A stretch of DNA of 64,000 bases from Nageia nagi (lineage: Eukaryota; Pinophyta): NCBI GenBank assembly GCA_050084985.1, contig JBITNC010000001.1, positions 154,070,001 through 154,134,000 on the forward strand. The letters run 5' to 3'. Each line of letters begins with the position of its first letter. Within the stretch, counting starts at the first letter, position 1. A program made the position numbers and the translations under genes. The notes beneath the pieces were generated by a model. The model did no database searches and had not been told where the DNA came from. It saw only the letters and a program-made list of their open reading frames with translations. This document shows, one piece after another, positions 11,528 through 22,792 of this stretch.

Positions 11528-13253
11528 TGAAGAAATTAACCCCTTCTAAATCAACTTCTAATCTACCAAGATCTCAAGAAGACACTCACAACATCAACAT
11601 AATAACACAAGTCAATCTCATAATGAACACAAGATATAAAGTGGTTCCTCCTCCTTGGAAGTACATACATTAAATAAGATCTTATTCTCAAAGAACTCTC
11701 TTATACAATCTCTCCTCTCTCTCCAAACCTTAAATCTATGTGACATCCCATTTGGACCATAGACAAAATGTGTCGTGGTCATTTTGTGATCTAGTGTTTA
11801 TTTATGGTCTTGTTATACATGTGTAACTCAAGCAGGAGCTTATGGTCTATGGACCCCATTGTGAGCCTATTAATGGGATGTCTCCCCTTTAGTGGTGTTG
11901 TATTAGTTTGTAATGGGTTATCTTGGATTGTGGGAATCCCTAGATAGGAATGACTCCTATATAGTCCAAAGTCAGCAAAAGGATACACTAGCATTAGGAG
12001 GGTCCCACTTACCCTATGTTGGCTTATGAGGTCACCTAGACCCCCATGTCAGCTTGAGGAGGCCCATTAGACCCCACATTAGCTTGAGGAGGCCCATTAG
12101 ATCCCATTTCATCCTTGAGGACCTTTATGACCCCTATGTTGGCACATTGGGCCCATGGGACCCACACTTTATCATACTAAGCCAATATGACCCCCACATT
12201 GGCATGATTGACTTGTTGATCCCAACATTGGAATAGACTTAGCTTGGGATGATAACAAGGTATGATGGATAGACATGTGAGGCTATATATTGAGGATGGA
12301 GCTACATGAGGAGGTTAGAAATTGATTATACTTCTTCTATACATAACTTGATCATGCATACAAGTCTTAGCAATGCCGAACATTATCCGTAAATGATGTC
12401 TAGAGGGGTGACAGGGTTAGACGCCTATCATTCTATGACTTAGGTGGGTCACCTAGTCCATTTGATGGTATTCTAAGGGTGAGTTTATACATTTAATGTT
12501 CACCAAGGTTTGATGAGGCTCCTTCATAGGAGAAGATTTAGAGTTTGAGGGAGTGAGTCTTTCCTATGGTGTTTGGCTTGCAGAGGGTTTGGAACCCTAT
12601 ATCTAGATATTGAGATCCTCATTGTATTCCATCCACTATCATAATTAAATACATCTTATGCCTCTCTCCATTGTGTTGTTCATTGTTGTGTCTCTTGTAT
12701 ACTGGTGTTGAAAGCTTGTTTGGCTCCATATTATTGTGTGTCCCCATTGTTGGTAATTTTGTGTTATGCATTATTGCTAGAAGGTATTTGTGGGATTTGC
12801 AAAGTGTTGGGGAAGCCCTAGGGCCTGATGTTAGCATTGGGTGGATCTCATTTGTTGTTGTGTTTTATTTGAGAGCCATAGGAGGCCTACATTGGTGCAT
12901 TAAGGTGTTTGTATGCCCTAGAGAGAAATCGTTAGATGTTTGAGCATCATAGTTGAAGTTATTTTTGATAAGGGTGATTTTAGATCATCACAACCTATAT
13001 AAAATATTGCTTCCAAGTTGTACAATATGAGAGGAGGAGTACCTCTCCATTTATAAGAAGAAACCCACTCTTTAACCTCCCTTTAACCCAAGGGTAAGGT
13101 TAAAGATATTTCTATATTTAATCACCTATCTATATTTAATCCTTTTCCTACTTTTATTCCCTTAATGCTTTAAGGTATCTAAAGATACTTTAAACATTAA
13201 GTGAATTACATTAAAGAGAAATATTACACAATATTACATTACAAATTCTAACA
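11528..13253 (-). repeat. 5' LTR of copia A, split by a solo LTR
   Basis: The LTR halves are 11528-11738 and 12998-13253 (plus the duplicated 5 bp at 12993-12997). They match the 3' LTR in order, with the TATA box at 13049-13055 and the U3 inverted repeat at 13161-13201. The interruption is the solo LTR at 11739-12992. Confidence 0.92.
11739..12992 (+). repeat. Solo LTR nested in copia A's 5' LTR
   Basis: 1254 bp with TG...CA ends (TGTGACATCCC ... AGATCATCACA) flanked by atcta (11734-11738) and accta (12993-12997), a 5-bp duplication with one change. It has a TATA-like CTATATATTGAGG near 12283. Its middle (12020-12240) is a degenerate tandem repeat of a CCCCACATTGGC-like phrase. A relative in the opposite orientation lies at 62386-63523. 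No internal domain is present, so it arose by LTR-LTR recombination. Confidence 0.85.
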
Positions 13254-14830
13254 TCAAATTCAGCCAGAATAATGGAATGAGGGATAATTATTTATGCCAT
13301 AGATATTGAGATTATATTGACCAAAACCCTCTCAATTTAGGCCCAATCAAAATATCTCAAGCTATGTCCCCAAAATTCATACCCATGGAGTAGGTTTGGA
13401 GAGACAAGAAAATAGAAAAAATTAATTCTTAGCATGATATTTTAGAAATGGAGTTAAAAGTATTATCTTTCAAGTGTGATAAAAACAACATAGCATTTTT
13501 TTAATCTATTATAGGAGGCTAGGATCATGTTGAAAGTAGAGCCTATGAAGTCTAAGAGAACATTTAAATAGGTGTAAGAGGTGATTATGTTGATAGGTTT
13601 CCCTTGAAAAGTAAGGTGGATTTTGGAAGCATTTTCTTTTGACATATTAAATTACATTGCCTTTGTCTTTTTAAGATTAACATTGAGACCATGAGTAGTA
13701 CAAAAGGTACTCTAGATGCTAAACTTAATTGAAGCCTATTTGTTGTATGAGATAGATAAATAATATTATCTGCAAAAAGCAAAATTAAGATAATTTAATC
13801 ATGCAAAAATGACCTACACTTGGGATTAAAGTGTTTGTGATCAATTGTTCAAGTTCATCAACATAGATCCTAAATAGAGTGGTTTAGGATGGGAAACCTT
13901 ATTTTACACCAATAGTGTTATATACCAAATCAAAAGAGTGAGAACTAACTTAGACTTGCCCAACTACCTATTTATATAATCTCATGATATGGTATACGAC
14001 ATCTCTAGGGATCCTTAGGTGGTAAAGTCTCTAGAATATGAGATGTTTAGGGACAATATCAAAGGCTGTACAAAAGTCAATAAAGCATTAAGAAATCTTC
14101 TATTTGTAGGCTTGAGCTTTTTTAATGATGACATATAGAGTGAGGATTTTATCAATAGTATGTTAGTTTCTATGGAAACTAGGTTGATCAAGTACACAAA
14201 GATTATGCATCTTAGAAATCTAGATATGAACTCATCAAGAGTCATGGCAAAGACTTTTGCTAGGGTGTGGTCAACCATAATCATTTTGTAGTTGTTATGG
14301 TCAAGGGGGTCACCATATTTGAAAATGAGATATATGATATTAGAGGTTTAATATGGGGGAAATAATTAGAAGAAATACAGTTGAACATTTTAGAAATATG
14401 GATAGCCAACACTATAGGACTATGCTTGAGGAATTCAACACTTAGGTTTTCAAAGCCAATAGCTTAACTAGTTTGGAGTTTTCAAAAAGCTCACAAAACC
14501 ATTTTATCATTGAAAAAATGATAATATGAGGTCAAGGGCTTGTAATAATGGAGGGTTTATTCGATATGTTGTGGAGGGTAGATGCATAAGTGGAGAAAAC
14601 ATATGGATCAATGATAGAGTATAGGTAGAAAGAGATGCCAAAATCTCTTAACATTTATATTCAACATATTGATGATTTTCAATCTTTTTGAAATAATATA
14701 TTGTCTCTTCTTATTTCTAATGATATTATGGTAAGTTTTTTGAGCCTCTTTAGCCATAAAAGGTGTTATTGCATAGCAAAGTGGGTGAGTTTATGGAGGT
14801 TCTTGCATTCATTATCAAACCCTGAGTTAT
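13254..14830 (-). pseudogene. Decayed LINE reverse transcriptase
   Basis: On the minus strand, read from high to low coordinates: a basic segment YHNIIRNKKRQYIISKRLKI (near 14700), then HTLAKVFAMTLDEFISRF (about 14220-14280), CFIDFCTAFDIVPKHLI (near 14070), a GVK-stop-GFPSQTTLFRIYVDEL segment (near 13860), LFADNIIYLSHT (13746-13782) and SYTYLNVLLDF-SGSTF-like thumb (13540-13600). These are consecutive RT blocks of a non-LTR retrotransposon: the F-x-D-F-x-x-A-F-D-x-V-P block, the G-V-x-Q-G-C-P-L-S-P block and the F-A-D-D block, here FADN. Frames shift several times. The fragment ends exactly at copia A's target duplication. Confidence 0.88.
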
Positions 14831-14966
14831 GGGGGAAATGGACATGATGAGGGAAATGGGATGGGGTGTTTATGGCATGAGGAAAGGATTAAATGATACT
14901 GACTAAAGGGGTTTAGAGAAAATATTCAGCTACAAGATGGGGTATTATGAATGGATGAGGTTGGTG

Positions 14967-15031
<65 letters not shown>

Positions 15032-17157
15032 ATGTTTAATATTATAATGAAAGCAAATGTAGAGGTAGTAGGAAAAAGAGAGGGTGTGTGAGTGGGGAGG
15101 TGTGTGGTGAGTGGAAGAGTACGAATGAGACAAGAATGATCAAATAAGGGTGAAGTATCAAAGATACTGAAATCAATGAGAGAAAAGTTGAAGGGGAGAT
15201 TAGTTAGAGCATAATCAATGATAAATTTTATTTTATATATATATATATATATATATGGATGATCAAAAATTATGAATAGGATTGATATAACAAGAGAAAG
15301 GGAGCACCTAGAGCACTTCTCATGTATAAGAGTGAAAAGTAGACAAAAAGAGTATCAAATACAATAGGTATGAGTGATGTAGAAAGTCTACACATAGAAA
15401 TTTAAAGGGATCCTTTATGGATCATGTGAGGCTTTCAATTTGTAGTTTTATACAATTGAAAATAATATGTGATAATATATTATGGTTGAGAAAAAACCCA
15501 CAATGCACCATATTTCATTTGAAATACAATGAAAATTCATTTATGGATATGGGAAGTGGTAGAAAAATATATAAGAGTTTGGAGTAGAAATTTTTATCCT
15601 TGAATGAACAACTAGTACCAAGAATTGAGAAAGGAACCATATGTGAGCTTGGAGAATGAGGAAGGGAGGTGCATGTGCAAGGAAAGAGATTATATGAGCT
15701 ACTAGCTTATGTCCCCTCCATGTATGGTTGGTAAAAGGAGTTAGAGAAACTTTTGGAGGAAACAAAGGAAGGGATGAGGAAGAAAGATATAGTGGCATCA
15801 TTCCAATCTAGCACCTTAGTGAAGCATTTCATGGTATCTTATTTAGGTATTTTAAGATTAATCTCATTTCGTCTCTTCTTGGAAGATTCTTTGGAATGGT
15901 GGTAGGAAATAATTGCTTTTGTGAAATAATGATACATGGTTGATAAGCTTCAAAAAAAATTTATCTGCTTTATTTTGGGTAAAATCAACACTCAATTTGA
16001 AATAAATATAACATATTGTTCATTATTAATAATGGGAGGAACATATTACATATTTTACTTTTGAGAATTCTTAAAGTCATGAACTTAGTTAGGGAAAGGA
16101 AGTTGGTTGAATTTGTGAAGGTTATGGTTGAAATGTTCGTTGTGAGTTAGAAGGTGGAATTGAATTTTGAACATATTGATTTAAAGGTGGTGGTAACCAA
16201 TAACTTGTTTGGGTAAAAGAACATGGTTATCTTTTATAGGGTTGAGTTTAGAAATACGATTGTTGAGTAGAACATTGAGATGGATTTTATGTTGGAAGTG
16301 ATAGGGTTGTAAGAGAAACCATCCAAATAGTGGAATGTGGTTAGGAAAATGTTAACGGTTGAGAGGATGAATGAATTAGTATTTGAGAAATAGGTGTTTG
16401 AGATATAAAAATTGTAGACACATTCAGTGGGATGAATGTAGTTTAAGGTTGGTTTGATTAGAAAGGATTAGGAGTAGGAATGTTCAAAGTAGATAAATAA
16501 ATCCTACTTAGATAATTAGTAGAGGGATTATTTAGAATATAATTAGAAATATGTATATATAAAGAAGAAGAAAAGGAAGATATGGGTTGAGCTTAGAAAG
16601 AAGAAAAAGGGCAAGAAGAGGTTAGAATAGAAAAAGAATTAGAGTGACAAGAGGAGGAGGAAGAGGAACATTTACTTTCTAAATGGATTTATCTAAGAAA
16701 GGGAATTTGAGTGACCATTTTTTAAAGATTTAGATAAAATTATGTTGTACCAACTTCTTGATTTTCATCAAATATTTATGGATCACATGGGATGTAAATG
16801 TAAGGGGTTTCATCTCCACATGGAGAGGATGAACTCTAAGAAAGATAATCAATTTATGATGTTATCATGATATAGATGTATTTTATATCTGATTTCTAAC
16901 CTAACTTCTAGTATGAACCATACAAAATCAAGAACAAAGGTTTTTTTTTTACTTTCTATTTTTTTAAATAAAATTGAAAGACCAATTTTTGAATATGTAT
17001 ATACATGAATGAAACCAACATAATGGTTTTGACCTAATTGATATTTTTTAATTTTTTGTATTTTTGTGAAAAATAAATGAACTAAACTAACTAGTTTGAT
17101 TAGAGAAAAATAGAAATTTTTTCACTAAAATTGTGTTTTTGTACAAGTTTAAAAATA
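14831..17157. other. Unassigned AT-rich region, possibly LINE 5' part
   Basis: Apart from the TA runs I see no domain. By position it could hold the endonuclease part of the LINE, but minus-strand readings here (for example 15541-15801) give no endonuclease motif. The plus strand at 16100-16700 is strikingly purine-rich. Confidence 0.4.
14966..15028. repeat. TA microsatellite
   Basis: An almost pure run of alternating T and A, about 63 bp, within the LINE upstream region. A second, shorter run is at 15234-15256. Confidence 0.95.
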
Positions 17158-17960
17158 TGTAATATTCAAAAATTGAAAATTACATAATTAAATAAATCCC
17201 CAAATATATTATGTAATTAATTAGGGGTGATTTTGCATTTTATTTGTAAACTCCCCTCTTTTAGTAAAGAGTAGGCCCAATTTATTATTTATTATTAGAC
17301 TTCAAGGATAATTGTGAGCCCTAAGTGGAACGTTTTCCCTCCTTGAGTAGAATAATGCAATTTAGGAAATCTAGGAGTATTTTTGCGATTTCAATGCATA
17401 ACATACAAGTTGGCATGACCCTAAGATGATTTTTGGGATCCTAAGATGTGATGCCTAGCCTCTAAGTGTGATGTCTGGCTATAAGGAGTGGATGCATGGT
17501 TGAGAGGTATATTTTGTACATTTGATCATCTACTTACCAATTGGCCTTTACCACCCTTATACTATGGATCAAAAGCCTCATCAAGCTTTTGTGCCCTCGA
17601 TGGAGCCTCATCAAGCTCTTACCATTCTTGGAGCCTCATTAAGCTCCATATACCTTATGAAAAAACCTACAACATTCAAATTCATGAGATCATCAACCTA
17701 GGAGTGTGACATCATCTCTCTGGAGGAGTGGAAGTCCTATATCTAGCCCATAGGCTATATGTTGAGCTTCTTTGACCATTGTTACTACATTTTAAGAATT
17801 TACAATGTGACGTCCAGCCCTAAAAGCAATTTTGGATGCTTATATTCATCTCTTGAGAAATAATATCATATTTGGTTTCTTATGCTCCAATTTATCTTTA
17901 ATTGCATTTTATTGATATAATTTATGATTATTCTCGATTTTTATAATTTGCAATATTACA
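17158..17960 (+). repeat. 5' LTR of element D
   Basis: 803 bp with long inverted termini, TGTAATATT at the start and AATATTACA at the end. It contains three degenerate copies of AGCCTCATCAAGCT (17575-17650). TGGTATAAGAGCC follows two bases after its end (17963-17975), a variant of the Met-tRNA primer site. Confidence 0.88.
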
Positions 17961-18036
17961 AATGGTATAAGAGCCAAGATCTAGCCAACCTAATATGATA
18001 CCTCACTTCAACAATAAATACTTCCTCATAAGAGAA

Positions 18037-19450
18037 ATGGTGGATCCAGAATCAATCGCCCATTAGAAGGAAAACCCAAAATAAATTCATGAGATGGTTG
18101 GATGTGCTAAGGAAGAGAATAATAATTGGGATGAAGAAAGAATGCAAGAAGAGGGCCAAAAAACACCCCTTACGAGAAGAAGATCCCTTAGCCCGAACTC
18201 AAAGGAAATTAAGGAGAGGTTTGATTTGTTGATTAATTTGTTGACATAATTGGTATCTTAGAATGCCTCTCAAATGCCTAGGAAAAGAAGAGATCATGAA
18301 TCCTCACCAAAACTGGAAGAGAGGACATCTTTCCTCTATAGATCTAGCTCAAAAAAGTAACCTAGGCAATAAAAATGAGCATAGGGCATCATCACTCCAT
18401 AGATATGGGTTTGTAAGAGAAAGGGATTAAAGGAATGAGGATAGGTTAGGATATTAGTTAGGTCCAAAGGAAGAATGGAGTTCCCCACCATACGCATAAG
18501 TCCACACCACACAAGTACCATCTGAATTCATGGATTCTTCACCAAAAGAAAGGTATATTAAATATGTATCATGTCTTGTGAAGGGTTATACCACTCATGA
18601 GTCATCCAAGTTCATAGAATTTTTCCCTAAATATATGGATCCACCACCCATTCTGAGGCAATCCAAACCTATGTTTATACAATGATAAGGAGGAGATCTA
18701 AATTATGTAGATTACATGGAATTGAATTTACTTTTTTATCAGTATCAAGGTATGGATCCAAAATTCAAGATGATCATAAGTTTTGAGAGCTACCTACAAA
18801 TCAAGCAAAGGAATATTGATGATGGATGTACACAAGGAGAAGGCCATGAAGGAGAGAGGAAATATTTGTAGAAAATGCTAAGCAAAATGCAAGTACCAAT
18901 GTATGATGGAGGAGAGAAGATAATGGATATAACATGGTTGCAAAATTACAAATATACTTTACACTCAACCCTATGATTGAGGAAGATATGATTTAATTCA
19001 CCAATCTACATCTTGATGAGGTAGCACATGATTTGTGGTACCATGGCTTGACCACAAAAGGCCATGGCTCCATCATATCTTTCAATGAGTTTGGCAGAAG
19101 GCTCATCAGTCAATTTGATCATAAGGATGAAGATGAATACTTTCATGATTTGGCCATACTAAAGAATAAGGGGATATTAGAATCATATATTGTTGAGTTC
19201 CAACCAATAACATTCATGGTGCCTAGCATCTCAGATGAGAGGGTGACATTCATGTTCATGGAATGGCTTAAAGAGCCATTGAAAGGGATGGTGAAATATT
19301 TTGGCCCCACATCTCTCCAAGATGCTATCAAAAGAGCATTTATGCTAGAACCATCTATGGGAAGGATATCACTTGCATCTAGATACAGAGCTAGCATTCT
19401 TTGAAAAGGGAGATGCAAGCATAGAGAAGAATTCATCATAGTTGGCAAAG
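18037..19450 (+). pseudogene. Element D gag
   Basis: ATG at 18037 opens a frame beginning MVDPESIAH, broken by TAG and TAA stops. The N-terminal part is charged (EENNNWDEERMQEEG). The capsid-like Retrotrans_gag domain spans about 18890-19400: MQVPMYDGGEKIMDITWLQN, then LHLDEVAHDLWYHGLTT, FNEFGRRLISQFDHKDEDEY, and a final helix FGPTSLQDAIKRAFMLE. The longest uninterrupted piece is 19033-19404. Gag would form the particle that packages element RNA in the cytoplasm. Several stops and at least one frameshift make this copy defective. Confidence 0.82.
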
Positions 19451-20090
19451 GGCCAATGTTCTAATACCTTGAATGAGGAAACCCATGAGTTAATAAGGAA
19501 GAATTTATGCTTCAATAATAAGAAAACATGGGAGCTTGTCCATCATTATTTGAAAAATATTTAGGTTCACTTAATCAAGATGATCTTGGAAGAATATGAT
19601 TCAAATCTAGAGTTGGAGCTTGGAGATCTAGATCCAAAATAACCAAAACGAGGATATGCACACATGAGTGCTTACAAATGTATGTTGTCTACCATTTTTG
19701 GAGGTGTTTCAAAATTTTTGACATTAAAGGTATGTGGCCATGCCATGGGAGAAGATGTACTTGTATTGATTGATGGTGGGGTTATACATAATTACATTGA
19801 TGAATAATTTGTGGCCAAAAAGAATCTTCTAATAAAAGGGTTTAAAGGATTCAACATTTGTGATACTATTGTTAATAATATAGGTATGAGGGTTAGGAAT
19901 CATATGGTGAGAGAAGATTTCTATGTGTATATGATGGGTGGCATTAATTAAATGATTCTCGAAGTACAATGATTGTACTCTTTGGTAGAAATCTACTTTA
20001 ACTACCAAACATTAGAGATGAAGTTCAAGTCCAATGGCAATGAGATCATACTAAGAGGGATTAAGTAAAATTTCCCACAAATATATTCTT
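19451..20090 (+). pseudogene. Element D zinc-knuckle and retropepsin-like region
   Basis: After gag comes a degenerate knuckle, LCFNNKKTWELVHHY (about 19507-19551; positions expected to be Cys are Asn and Tyr). Then VLVLIDGGVIHNYIDE at about 19758, which aligns with the Ty3-type protease signature L-V-D-S-G-A-T-H-N-F-I. The catalytic triplet is DGG (19772-19780) rather than DSG. About 70 residues on, NYQTLEMKFKSNGNEIILRG matches the conserved segment closing plant Ty3 protease domains. A stop follows ...YIDE, so the copy is dead. No RT follows. Confidence 0.72.
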
Positions 20091-20582
20091 ACTAGTTGGA
20101 ATGGTTGGACTTAGGAGGAAACATGCATAAGGGAGAGACTATGAAACATGGGGTACCCAGGGATAAGGAGCCACCATTTGGAAGTTCTTGGGATACACTT
20201 TCCATGAAGCTCAAGATTGGTTCTCACTATTGCAGTATTGATCAGGTATTAGGGATCACTTTCTACTCTTATTATTTATGCTAACTCTCCACTTTGCAAG
20301 TTGATCGAGGCAATATTTTGGGTGCATAAGGAGAAATATATCATAAAGTGTTGGACTATGATTTTATGGCTTCATGGGGTTATCACTTCTTAGATCCTTG
20401 AAGGAGTTATACTGAGAATATTAGGTACATCAATAAGTACATTACACATAGCATTTTTTGTACACCTATGGAATGACATGCCAATGTCTAGTATGTGAAC
20501 CCATTTAGTTATAATGAAGATTGCTAAGGAGATATGTAAGGCTATTTACTTATCACCTTGTTGGTTGTTAATACTTACAAAA

Positions 20583-21110
20583 CATGGATTAGAGAAGACT
20601 TTTGGGAGGCTTTAGTGTATGGGTTGGATAGATGTGATCATGAGGAGGGAAGTGGGATAGATTTTACCATACATGGAAGCTTTACCTCTGATTATGTTGG
20701 GAGTCTTGATTGCATTGGATACTATGATATTTAAGGGTGCATCTTTGATAGAATTTTTGATAACTCTAGATCTTATCATTGGGGTGATGTATATGGTAAC
20801 ATGTGGAGGGATTATATTGGTGAAATGCATGGCTATGCTCTTGATAATGGTTGCACATTGGATGGAATTCAAGGTTTCTCTACGGTTAATCATGGGCATC
20901 ATACTTTGAGTTTTGATGACATCAACACATGGGGTGTTTTTTCTTGCATTGATAGAACATTTTATGAGGAGCTTGTTCATTAGGATGATAAATTTTGTAT
21001 CTAGTATCAGATTTTTGTTGATCTCCCTTGCTTACTTGTTGGGACTAATATGAATGGCAACAAAGTTTACATTTGGGATTAGATTTATGCCTACTTCTTT
21101 CATCATATCA
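20583..21110 (+). pseudogene. Unknown ORF in element D between protease and purine tract
   Basis: One frame stays coherent for about 175 codons: WIREDFWEALVYGLDRCDHE, then HGSFTSDYVGSLDCIGYYDI, a TAA, FDNSRSYHWGDVYGNMWRDY, LDNGCTLDGIQGFSTVNHGH, FDDINTWGVFSCIDRTFYEE, a TAG, then QIFVDLPCLLVGTNM and IYAYFFHH. Most interruptions are TAG, a codon one C-to-T step from CAG. The sequence is acidic and rich in Gly, Tyr and Trp, like a folded soluble protein, and the uninterrupted part is 20801-20983. I do not recognise the family; it is not an RT, RNase H, integrase or chromodomain. It could be a captured host fragment or an element-specific accessory protein. Confidence 0.5.
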
Positions 21111-21275
21111 TCATTATCAAACATTTATTTACAAGATATGAAAGATGAAAATGATATAATGTTAGAATATACTAAGGGGAATGGAGAATAATTTGAATAC
21201 TTTCCAATGAAAAGAAGAATTGCACTTTTTACATAAGGATTACTTGAGGACAAGCAATTTTAGGGAGGGCGTAGA

Positions 21276-22025
21276 TGTAATATTCTAAAAATTGAAATTA
21301 CATAGTTAAATAGATTCTAAAATATGTTATGTAATTAATTAGGAGTGATTTTGAATTTTATTTTTAAATGCCCCTATTTTAGTAAATAGTAGGCCCAATT
21401 TATTATTTATTGTTAGAACTCAAGGATAATTATGAACCCTATGTGGGACATGTTCCCTCCTTGAGTAAAATAATACATTTTAGGATATCTAGAAATGATT
21501 TTTTTGACTTCAAGACCCAATGACCAATTTGGCATGACCCTAATATCATTTTGGGGATCCTAAGGTATGAAAACTAGCCTCTAGGTGTGATGTCTAGTTA
21601 TAAGGTGTAGCAGATGCATGGTTGAGAGATATATTTTGTACATTTGATCATCTACTTGCCAATTGGCCTTTACCACCCTTGTACTCTGGATTAGAAGCCT
21701 CATCAAGATTTTGTGCCCTCAGTAGAGCCTCATCAAGATTCTTCCATTATTGAAGCCTCATTAAGCTTCAAACACCCTATGAGAAGATCTACAATATTCA
21801 AATTTAAGAGATAATTAGCCTAGGAGTGTGAATTCAATCCTTTGGAGGAGTGTAAGTCCTAGATTGGCCCATAGGCTAAACATTTAGCTTCTTTGGATAT
21901 TGTTACTATATTTTGAACATTTGTAGTGTGATGCCAATACCAAAGGCCATTTTAGATACTTGTATTTGTCTCTTGAAAAATAATAATATCATATCTATTT
22001 TCTTATGCTCCAATTTGGCTTTAAT
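21276..22025 (+). repeat. 3' LTR of element D, truncated
   Basis: Follows the purine tract TTTTAGGGAGGGCGTAGA (21259-21275 region) and matches 17158-17890 closely, but stops after CAATTTGGCTTTAAT, losing about the last 70 bp present in the 5' LTR. Confidence 0.88.
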
Positions 22026-22226
22026 CTATATAAAATCTATGTATTGTCACACAAACCTCAAAATATCAACAGTGCAAAGGTAATAGTTCTCAATCCAATA
22101 TCACAAGAATCTAACTCAAAAATTATTATTCCTTAATCCATATTACCCATCTCCTAGTGATACATGAGGGCAATCTCCATGGAGAAATTTTCATTCTATA
22201 TCATGTGATGTATGACCAATGGATTC

Positions 22227-22792
22227 TATAAGCACCTCAAAATCACCTCCTACCCTTGATTATTTTTCATCCTAATGCTTTCTCCCAATCACTCATTCAT
22301 ATTCATTTTTTACCTTATAAGTCAGGCATTGAATCAGTATACCGATTACCCTAGTTGATCGATTAGTTAGCTTACTAACTGATAAACTGGCTAGCTCAAT
22401 TGATTATTTTGCATCCTAATGCTTTCTCCCAATCACTCATTTATATGCATTTGTGTGAACATGTAGTATGTATCTAGGCTAGATTGATGATAATTTAGCT
22501 TATTTTTATCATTGTATTAGTATAGCATGAACATATTACTTTGCATTATGGGCATTTTCTTATCTTCGAATTCCCATTTGATTATGGAATAGGAGTATAC
22601 ATTCCATCAAGGAGGTTTAACATCTCTCTTTAAGCACACTCTAGAGTGTTGAGGCCCCCATTAACATTTGTCTTCTTTCATGTCAAGCACATCCTCCATC
22701 ATTTGGAAATAAGATAAACTCTAGCATAGCATTGGTGTTGCAACCTTTATCCTTCCCTTGGGTGGAGAGTCACCAATTTTGGGTACATCACG
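22227..22792 (+). repeat. 5' LTR of element E, rearranged
   Basis: About 250 bp shorter than its 3' partner. The central part is replaced by a second copy of a roughly 40-bp phrase (22258-22297 and 22402-22441, containing CATCCTAATGCTTTCTCCCA). No clear primer binding site is visible after the end. Confidence 0.8.

Larger units (their letters stand above)
5802..13253 (-). mobile_element. Copia element A, internally deleted, with a nested solo LTR
   Basis: Complete by its ends: 3' LTR 5802-6290 and 5' LTR 11528-13253, both with TGTTAG...TTCA termini on the minus strand, flanked by the identical 5-bp duplication tcaaa (5797-5801 and 13254-13258). The 5' LTR is split by a 1254-bp solo LTR. Inside are RNase H and RT remnants (7391-8922), a gag stump (8923-9003) and a 2.5-kb leader. 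Compared with element B, about 2.2 kb from gag through integrase is missing. The LTRs have diverged visibly, so the insertion is old. It sits inside a LINE. Confidence 0.93.
17158..22025 (+). mobile_element. Element D: gag-protease LTR element without pol
   Basis: 5' LTR 17158-17960, primer-site-like sequence at 17963, gag from about 18037, a retropepsin-like segment near 19750-20070, an unknown ORF (about 20583-21110), a purine tract and a 3' LTR starting at 21276 but truncated at about 22025. The internal domain is only 3.3 kb, and I find no RT, RNase H or integrase block in any frame. It resembles the class of plant non-autonomous elements that keep gag (TR-GAG type). No right-hand target duplication can be read because the 3' LTR end is gone. 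Confidence 0.82.

Noticed and set aside
14945-15133. Open frame with a long Ile-Tyr run
   Set aside because: It is a translation of the TA microsatellite.
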